In this document: positions 57,177-64,000 of the stretch, piece by piece
Numbering within the stretch: the first letter of the stretch is position 1
How the letters are laid out: the number at the start of each line of letters is the position of its first letter
Assembly: GCA_001600615.1 (NCBI GenBank)
Contig: BCKK01000007.1
Location: 248,001 to 312,000 of the forward strand
DNA from: Dioszegia crocea
Lineage: Eukaryota; Basidiomycota; Tremellomycetes; Tremellales; Bulleribasidiaceae
Direction of reading: 5' to 3'
Length of the DNA: 64,000 nt
Position numbers and translations under genes: made by a program
The notes under the pieces: generated by a model
The model's input: only the letters and a program-made list of their open reading frames with translations
Told to the model about the DNA's origin: nothing
The model's database searches: none

Positions 57177-60100
57177 TCACCCCTCCTGTCCATAGATCAC
57201 AGCCCGACATCGACACCCACAACCCCCGGGACAGATATTCCAACCTCTCACGAATTCCCCTCCTCTATACCCATCCTTATCCTCCGCCATCACGACCACC
57301 AATCCACTATCCCCAGCTACGCCCGCTTCGGCCGGATTATCGCCCGTGACGAATCCCGAAGAATCATGCGATGAGCTCTGGGCCTGAGCGGTGCCCATTG
57401 CTGATGCTGTCCGTTGTAGCCCCGACGAACCAGCTTGAGAACCTTGGATACCAGGCGTAGGGTTGGAGGGTGATCCGTCAATTGAAGGAAGAGACGTATG
57501 AAGTTGACTTAGAGCTGAGGCGTGTTAGTGTTAGATTCAGTCTGGATCCGCAGATGGGGACTTACCGTAGTATGACCTCACACAGGTTAAATGACCTCCA
57601 TGACCACAACGTCCACATCCCATCCATATCCCCTTAACCCCCTTCCGACTGTTCCATCAGCTTCTAATCCCCCTCACGTATGGAGGGAAACTTACCAAAT
57701 CGCACACACCCTAGCGGCCAGTCTACATTTCCTACACCACCAAAACTTCTTTCCTTTATCTCCAATTTCTTCCAAGCTTCCAGTGGATTTTCGACATCGT
57801 TGACAGTGTGAAATATGAGTGATTCCGACATCTTGAGCGTAGGTTTCTAAAGATAGGATATGGGCGTATTTCCTTATATAGGCTGATTGTATATAAAGGC
57901 GAGAGCGATCTAGCATTTCTATCCCATCGTTAATGCCCAGCCCCAGCTCCGGAAAGAAGAGGAAAACTTACCAATGTAAGAATGTACGACCCTTTCTGCT
58001 CTTTTGGAAGGAAAGGAGACCACACTAGAAGCGATAATAAACAGTGTGGATGCAAGTTGAACATCACCCTATCTCATCAGTCCCTTCCTCAACGACAGCG
58101 ACAGAACTCACCTCATCAAGACTTGCCTCCCACCATCTCAATAATGGCCTACACCTTTCTTCCCTATAAACCTTCAACCCCATCTCTTCAGTCCCCACCA
58201 CATCCCGCTTATCCCCATTCCGACCTTTTATCACACCGCCCATGGCGTAATCCTTCTTGACCAAAGCCTTATTGGACGCACTACTCGATCTTCTTCTCTC
58301 TCTTTCCCTCTCCTCCTCTTCCCTCTTCTCCTTGGACGTCCTCCTTGAGCTCTCCCCCATCCCCACATCCACACTCACCCCCACTCCAGTCTTATCCCGA
58401 CTATTATGTCTCGTGCCTTTACTGCTCGATGACCCCAATTGAATAATCCCCCTATCCCTCTCCCTCTCCCTCTCGTCAAGGCGCAAAGGCGACGGATCCC
58501 TCGTGGCGATTCTCGAACTCGTCGTCGTCGACTGGCTATTACTTCCAGACATCGGAGTAGACGTGGCGATCCCATACGGATCTGGATAATCCGAGTACTG
58601 GGACGAAGAGGCATGTTTGACCTTCTTTTTTCTTGTCGGTGCCATATCTGGGGATTTCAATCGGGCAGGTGTAGATGTCGTCGTAGGTCCTCGACTGAGG
58701 GGGATAACAGTAGCGACGGATGATCGACCGGGTACGATTGTTGAAACGGATGTTCGAGCGGTTGACGTACCCCTTACATCATCGGGAGGAACGAACGATA
58801 AAATCTTTCGATTCCCATTGATATTCCCACCACTTGTGCTAGCCGTCCCTTGGACCACCTCATCATCATCAATCAACTCCTCGATCCTATCCTCCGATTC
58901 ATCCATTTCCACCCTATCCAGCGAAATCGCCAACCCGCGCAGACTAGCCACAGGTGACGAAAGTGAACTCCTCTGACTTGGCGAAGGCAATTCAACACTC
59001 CCGCCTCTCGGCGAAGTATTAACGGGTGAGGGAACCCTTTCTGTCGATGGTAAAGGATGTGAGAATATACCTTCATCAAACGTTTGATCACCTACTGGCG
59101 TAGTAGGCTTCGGTCGAAATTCTTCCAAGAGTACAGCGAGATATCCCCACATTCTCGAATCGTCCTTCCGTCCGCAAATCCCCGCAATCTCCCCATTCCA
59201 CCTACAGAGATCTTCGGATACGTCCCCATGGACCTTATAGTGCATGGCGAGATAGGCGAATTCTTCCGGATCGGAATGTGGTAAAATTGTAAATCCTACA
59301 GCTTGCAGTGGGTCGTATGGTGGGTCAGAGACTGATTTAGGTCGTTGTCCAGTTTTATCCCAATGATTTGCGTATTCCGGTTTTCTAACTCAGCACCGAG
59401 ACAGGGGGGAGAACTTACAAATCGTCAAATGGGATTTCACCCGCTTTGAATCGATCAAGACCGTAGACCAACTCGCCATGCGGACTCCAACCTACCACTT
59501 GTCTCGGAATAGACTCTAACGGTAGAGTTTTATCCCTTATATCCAATTGGGCCAGGATCCCACCTTGGAACGCTGTCACGAGGGACAATGGATCGTCGCC
59601 CCATGCTATATCGACTGCAGCACCGTCCGCCGTCGGTATGGCATACTTTGCAATGTAATGTCGCCTTACGTCCCAAATTTCGATATGGGCGTCGTCGTCA
59701 GGCGAACCCCCACCGTCCGTCTCGATATCGGCCGTTCCGGTAGATTGATACATTGGCACAATGACCAATTCGGTAGGTCGGGAAGGTCGCCATGACACTC
59801 TTCGGATCGGGTGAGAAGTGTGAAGTGTGTGCGTAGGTATAGGGGGTCGATCCCACGTTTGAGACATATCCCAAATCTTAGATCAGCCACTATCATCCGA
59901 GGTTTAGCTTATGACTCACTTGTACTGTCCGATCCGCACCGGCACTGGCCATCCATCCTCCACTCCCACCGTGATCTACCGCCTCCCCCTCCCACCCGGC
60001 TCTCCACTTAAGGTCCATCACCCCCTTATTCCCATGAGCGCCCCACAGGGATCCCGTCGGTCGAGGCGCCATACGCATATCATATCGCTTGATCGAACCA

Positions 60101-61326
60101 TTCTCAGTTCCAACTAGAAAATTGTGTGGATCAATCGGTGAAAAGGCGAGTGAAGTTACGGGTGCAGAGTGTTTATAGTATTTCTTGAAGATAGGTTCAG
60201 AGCCTCTGAGGTCCTGTTGGATTTAGCAAAGATTGTCAATGTACATACCCAGATTTTGGCAATGCCTTCTGTAGATCCGGTGAGTAATAAATGGCCGTAT
60301 GAGGGCGTTTGACATAGCCTAATACAGTTCATGGGGCGAGGATGACCTCCGCTGATGTCTCTTTCTGCAGAATCAGCAGATGACTTTTGACGATAGAGCG
60401 AATCTTGACCTACCCAGTTTATTCTTGTTCAGATCAAATAGCATAAAGTTCCCTCCAGGCGTAGCAGTTACAATCTTCTTCTCATACGCTATGATCAGCC
60501 CAATCCATATATGACACTCACCTCCTGCACCCCAGTCAAGATCGTTCACACCTTTACTAACGGCCCAAGAACCCTTCCAGAGATTAGCCACCTCGGTTAT
60601 ACTGGCCCCTCCGGGACCTCGGGCCAGAGATTGACCTTGCCCTCTTCCTCTAGGTGAAGAAGTCCGAATACTGGACGTCTGAACTCCAAGTTGAGCATTA
60701 GGGTTGGGAGTCGTACTTCCCCCATTCGATGGAGGAGCAACATGTAAAATCCTCAGATCTACCCATTCAGCCCATTGCCCCCCGGCACCCTAGACTTACA
60801 TTGAGGTCCACCAACAGCATACCGATCTTCAGGACCTTTACACATTGCTCCTAATCTCTCTTTTCTCTTTTGTCCAAGGTTCACCTTTACACTTCTATCC
60901 CTCTCCCTCTCTGTAGCACGATTCCCACTGATCCCCCTTATTCCCTTAGGGGTAGCCATACCGCTCGCAAGCCCATCGCTTACATGCCTAAGCAACTCTG
61001 GTCGTCGAGATCGACCAAAGCTCTCTCGGCGCTCTCCGAATTTGAGCGGAAGGTAGAGTGTGGAGGGCGCCCCGCCGAAATGGGTTGATCGGGGATCATC
61101 GTATATACCTGCGCCGGGAGGTAGGGAGTGGGCGGAAGAATCACGGTGTCGGCTTGTAGTGGGTGGATGGGTGAAAGTTGATTCGACAGGCGAGGCAGTC
61201 AGTGATGGTCCTGAAGAATGGGTCGGGTCGGAGGGAAGCGCCCTAGGGTGTCAGTAGGTGTCCGACTCCGAGTGGAACTGGACTTGAGCGGACTGACGAG
61301 GAGAAGGCGGTGGTTAGGCGATTCAT
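57177..61326 (-). CDS. RTC1: SEACAT/GATOR2 subunit RTC1/WDR24
   Basis: WD40 and zinc-RING protein of the SEA (GATOR2) complex on the vacuole, upstream regulator of TORC1. The best start is ATG 61326 (MNRLTTAFSS), joined by a GTCAGT-donor intron ending CTGACACCCTAG to ALPSDPTHSS in phase 2. A basic/Ser-rich N terminus precedes CKGPEDRYAVGGPQ, then WD40 blades, including NDLDWGAGG, PVTSLAFSPIDPHNFLVGTE, DLKWRAGWEGEAVDHGGSGG, GWMASAGADRTVQVWDMSQT, PIRRVSWRPSRPTELVIVPM and IEIWDVRRHYIAKYAIP. Then QVVGWSPHGELVYGLDR, the helical MHYKVHGDVSEDLCRWNGEI, a disordered region and, at the C terminus, a RING-like zinc module: HCQRCRKSTGSLEEIGDKGK, WWCRKCRLAARVC, CGRCGHGGHLTCVRSYYG and CPGGCGCRC. About ten introns. 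Diverges from the TBC gene with 226 bp between starts. Confidence 0.88.
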
Positions 61327-61552
61327 CCCGCTAGTGCTCAGCGGCTATCTCTGGATAGTCATAGTTGGGCTTAGACGCTGGTTCGTGGCGTAGTAGATCA
61401 GTAAGAGGGATGTATGTGATGGAATGATAGCAGGCAGCGATGACTATTCCGCCGAAGCGAAGCGGACCAAAGATCCGAACGCGTAAATATCCCTCAGTGG
61501 AAACATCATACATTGCACGCATCTACCAATCTCATCTTGCGGACTATAGGAT

Positions 61553-64000
61553 ATGAGAGGGAGAAGGAGGATGGACGAGGTGAGCTCTTGTCCTACATTA
61601 ACTCCATATAGCTGATAAGGAAAGGGAGCTACACCCCCTCCGGGAACTCGACCAAGTCTGAGCCGCTCACATACAGCCACCTCTAGTGCCAATGGCGACA
61701 CATCCCTCGATATAGAGGATGGTCTACACGATATCTCTCTCACTGGCAATGATGACGACGAGGAGGTTTTACAGGATATAGGGCTTGGTTCGCCCGTACG
61801 CGAATTAGTCGGAAGGCGTAGTTGGGTAACGGACCATTCACCCTCGCCTTCTTCGAGGAATGGACGGCCTGCGGCATTGGATTTCGGAGATGCGGATGGC
61901 GATGATGGAGGGGATATAGGATCTGCACTTTCTCCCCACAAGCCAAAACCCTCGTCAACTCCAGAACTTGGATTTGACCAAGCTGTCTCGCCCTCATCTC
62001 ATCAATGGACCCCTGCGCCTCCTTCACCTGGCATAAGAAGTCTTACCCCTTCTCCATCCCAACAATCAATCTCCGCATTTCAATCCCCATCGCACTCACA
62101 CTCTCCACAACTTCCTATCGGATCTACATCATCTTTGTCCCCACCGCATACACCGCTTTCTGAATCAAGACATTCGTACCGCTCCGCCTCCCCCTCTCCT
62201 AACCGCGGGAACGAATTCCACTCTCTGAAACCCCATCTCCCAACTTCCATACCCATATCCACCTCCAACGAGGATACGTCAGCTACAGCATTCGAGTCCA
62301 TACCTCTCTCTACCACACCGCCTAAACCAGCCTCATCTGTCCCTCTCCCTTCGTCCCCTAGCGCCAACCTTAGCCCACCCTCAAAAGCTGGTAAAAGGCG
62401 GAGCTGGAATGGGTTTGGGCAGGCTAAAGATAAGGCTGCGAAGCGGTCTAGCTGGATAAACGGAGCTCCAGTCGTGGGCAATGGAGACATCTACCCTGCT
62501 GCAGCGGCGAAGAACTCCATCTCCCAGCCTGACATTCATGAGGAACGACCTGAGCCATCTGGCGATACTGAGGAGTCGGAGGAGGCCTCAGTACCCAAAC
62601 CTCGATTACACGCCCCTCCCGCTCATCCCCACCCATTCCCCCTTCCTCCTCCTCGACCAGCCTCACCACTGTCTATCGCCAATAAACGGGCCTCAGTTCA
62701 GCCCGAGGCTCCAGCCCCCAGCGCGGGCCCAGCAGGCGGTATAGGTGCCAAGGGCCTTTCAGCCTTTGAGAAGATTGTGAACCACACTCGACCCTCTCAC
62801 CTCCCTCCCAAACCTAAAGAAGAGGACGATACGCACTATCATCAATGGGAGACAATCATGGCGCAGGCGAGGGAACACGAGAAGGAGCGGAGAAAGATCC
62901 AAGAGGCGCGACGGTTGGACAAGGAGAAGAAATTGGCAGCTGCTACTCCTAAGTGGGATGCGCTGCTTTCTGACCCTGGATTCAACGTGGGGAAAGTAAA
63001 GAGTGATCAGGCGTTGAGGGAGATGTGGTTCCATGGTGTGCCCGGATACCTTAGGGGAAAAGCTTGGGGATTAGCAATTGGGAATCCACTCGCCATGTCC
63101 AGAGGTATGTACTGAAAAAGACTGGGCTGATGACAAGATGCGTACAAGATCTACCTCTCCCGAGCTCGAAAGGCTCTCGATTCAGGTCGATTCCCCGATA
63201 CAATACTAGAACAGATTGAGCGAGATCTCGATCGTACCCTACCCCAGCTGAAGCTGTTTGGACGATCATCACCTATGCGAGCAGATCTCCACGAGTTTCT
63301 AACTGCTTGGGTCGTATACCGCTCTGATGAGGGTTTGGGATATGTAAGTTCTTGTTTACTGAACCAAGCTGACATATAGGCACCCTACGTCTCTCACATT
63401 GCTGCCATGCTTCTCCTTCCCTCTCCGCCCGCTCAAGCCTTTTTGCAGCTGTGCAACCTTCTCTCTCGCCCTTGTCTACACGCATTTGTTACAGAAACCA
63501 AGGACGAGATTGAGGCGTTCTACCGTGTTTTTGAAAACCTTCAAGCGGACACGTTTCCGAAGATCTACGCCAACTGTAGTAATCTTGGGCTGAGGTTGCC
63601 AGAGGGGTATTTCAGGAGTATGTTGGTGGAGCAGGTACCGTTTGAGGCGTGTTGCAGATTATGGGATCAGGTGAGTGTTTACATTCGGGGCTGAGCGGCG
63701 GGGAGCTGTGCGCTCCAACGAGCAAGATTAATCCTGGGGCGGAGGTCAGGGGATCCTAAGATTCAGCAGGAACATACATCAGCTAACGTGATAGATTGTC
63801 CTAGATGGAGATGGCTACATCTTCCGCTCCGCTCTAGCTATCTTTGGCTTCCTCGAACCGAGGTGAGTACCGGCCCAACCACACTGAGAATAAGCTGACA
63901 TCAAGATTACACTTTCCCGACAAGAATGAGATCCTGTCGGTGTTGGAAGGCCGTAATAAAGCAACGCTCGCCATAACTGAGCGGGAGAGAGAACGCGCCC
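61553..64000 (+). CDS. TBC-domain Rab GTPase-activating protein, partial
   Basis: Rab-GAP that accelerates GTP hydrolysis on a Rab protein in membrane traffic. Exon 1 is short (ATG 61553, MRGRRRMDE, donor GTGAGC), then a long disordered exon (Ser/Pro-rich; RRSWNGFGQAKDKAAKRSSW). The TBC domain begins near ALREMWFHGVPGYLRGKAWG. The catalytic arginine-finger motif IxxDxxR is seen as IERDLDRTLPQLKLF. The glutamine-finger motif (normally GYxQGM) reads LGYAPYVSHIAAMLLL, so the Gln is replaced. Then LQLCNLLSRPCLHAF, FENLQADTFPKIYANCSNLG, VPFEACCRLWDQ, IVLDGDGYIFRSALAIFGFL and EPRL. Introns at about 63105-63149, 63344-63380, 63670-63795. The frame is still open at the window end, so the C terminus is missing. 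The start is the best ATG in frame but is not certain. Confidence 0.82.

Overview
This is intron-rich nuclear DNA from a basidiomycete yeast, most likely a tremellomycete of the Cryptococcus/Kwoniella/Tremella type. The evidence is tight packing (about 30 genes in 64 kb), many very short introns (31-60 nt is common) with GTRAGT donors and a CTGAC/CTGAT branch site close to the acceptor, several divergent gene pairs on short shared promoters, and a set of conserved fungal housekeeping proteins. The genus cannot be fixed from the sequence alone. There are no prokaryotic features, no transposon and no rRNA.

Layout. 1-5430: COQ1 (partial, minus) diverges from the ribosome-biogenesis factor KRI1; a secreted PL14-type polysaccharide lyase follows. 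5431-12328: an accessory-looking island holding a small cysteine-rich secreted peptide, two tandem paralogues of an unrecognised 463-residue protein (6916-8405 and 10504-12000), and between them on the opposite strand a gene with a zinc-cluster-like cysteine pattern. 12329-28109: MAK21/NOC1, a V-ATPase f-subunit (RNAseK-like), an unrecognised gene, the GYF protein LIN1, the V-ATPase assembly factor PKR1 and the giant HEAT-repeat factor UTP10. 28833-36590: a disordered protein with many short exons, a WIPI3/4-type PROPPIN, RPB6 and an intronless unknown. 36591-48270: adrenodoxin reductase ARH1, a cysteine-rich single-pass membrane protein, the histone chaperone subunit HPC2 (with one undetermined base), a possible 42-residue microprotein, and a large disordered protein ending in a coiled coil. 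48495-64000: MGR2/ROMO1, a three-RRM SR/RGG protein of GBP2/HRB1 type, complex I subunit GRIM-19, histone H4, a PXA-domain protein, the SEACAT subunit RTC1/WDR24, and a TBC Rab-GAP running off the right edge.

Functional themes. Three nucleolar ribosome-assembly factors (KRI1, MAK21, UTP10) lie within 28 kb. Two V-ATPase V0 genes (subunit f, PKR1) lie within 5 kb. Mitochondrial genes (COQ1, ARH1, MGR2, GRIM-19) and vacuole/TORC1/autophagy/membrane-traffic genes (HSV2-like PROPPIN, RTC1, PXA, TBC) are scattered. The most novel-looking element is the tandem paralogue pair. The two genes share the same four-exon, same-phase structure and identical exon 2 and exon 3 lengths. Each has an amphipathic LEA/apolipoprotein-like N terminus, a conserved core, and a hydrophobic segment ending in GDKGW, and they flank a divergent zinc-cluster-like gene.

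Splice sites were assigned by eye from frame, phase and consensus. Where I give exact exon bounds the phases were checked. Other multi-exon genes are given as start-to-stop spans.
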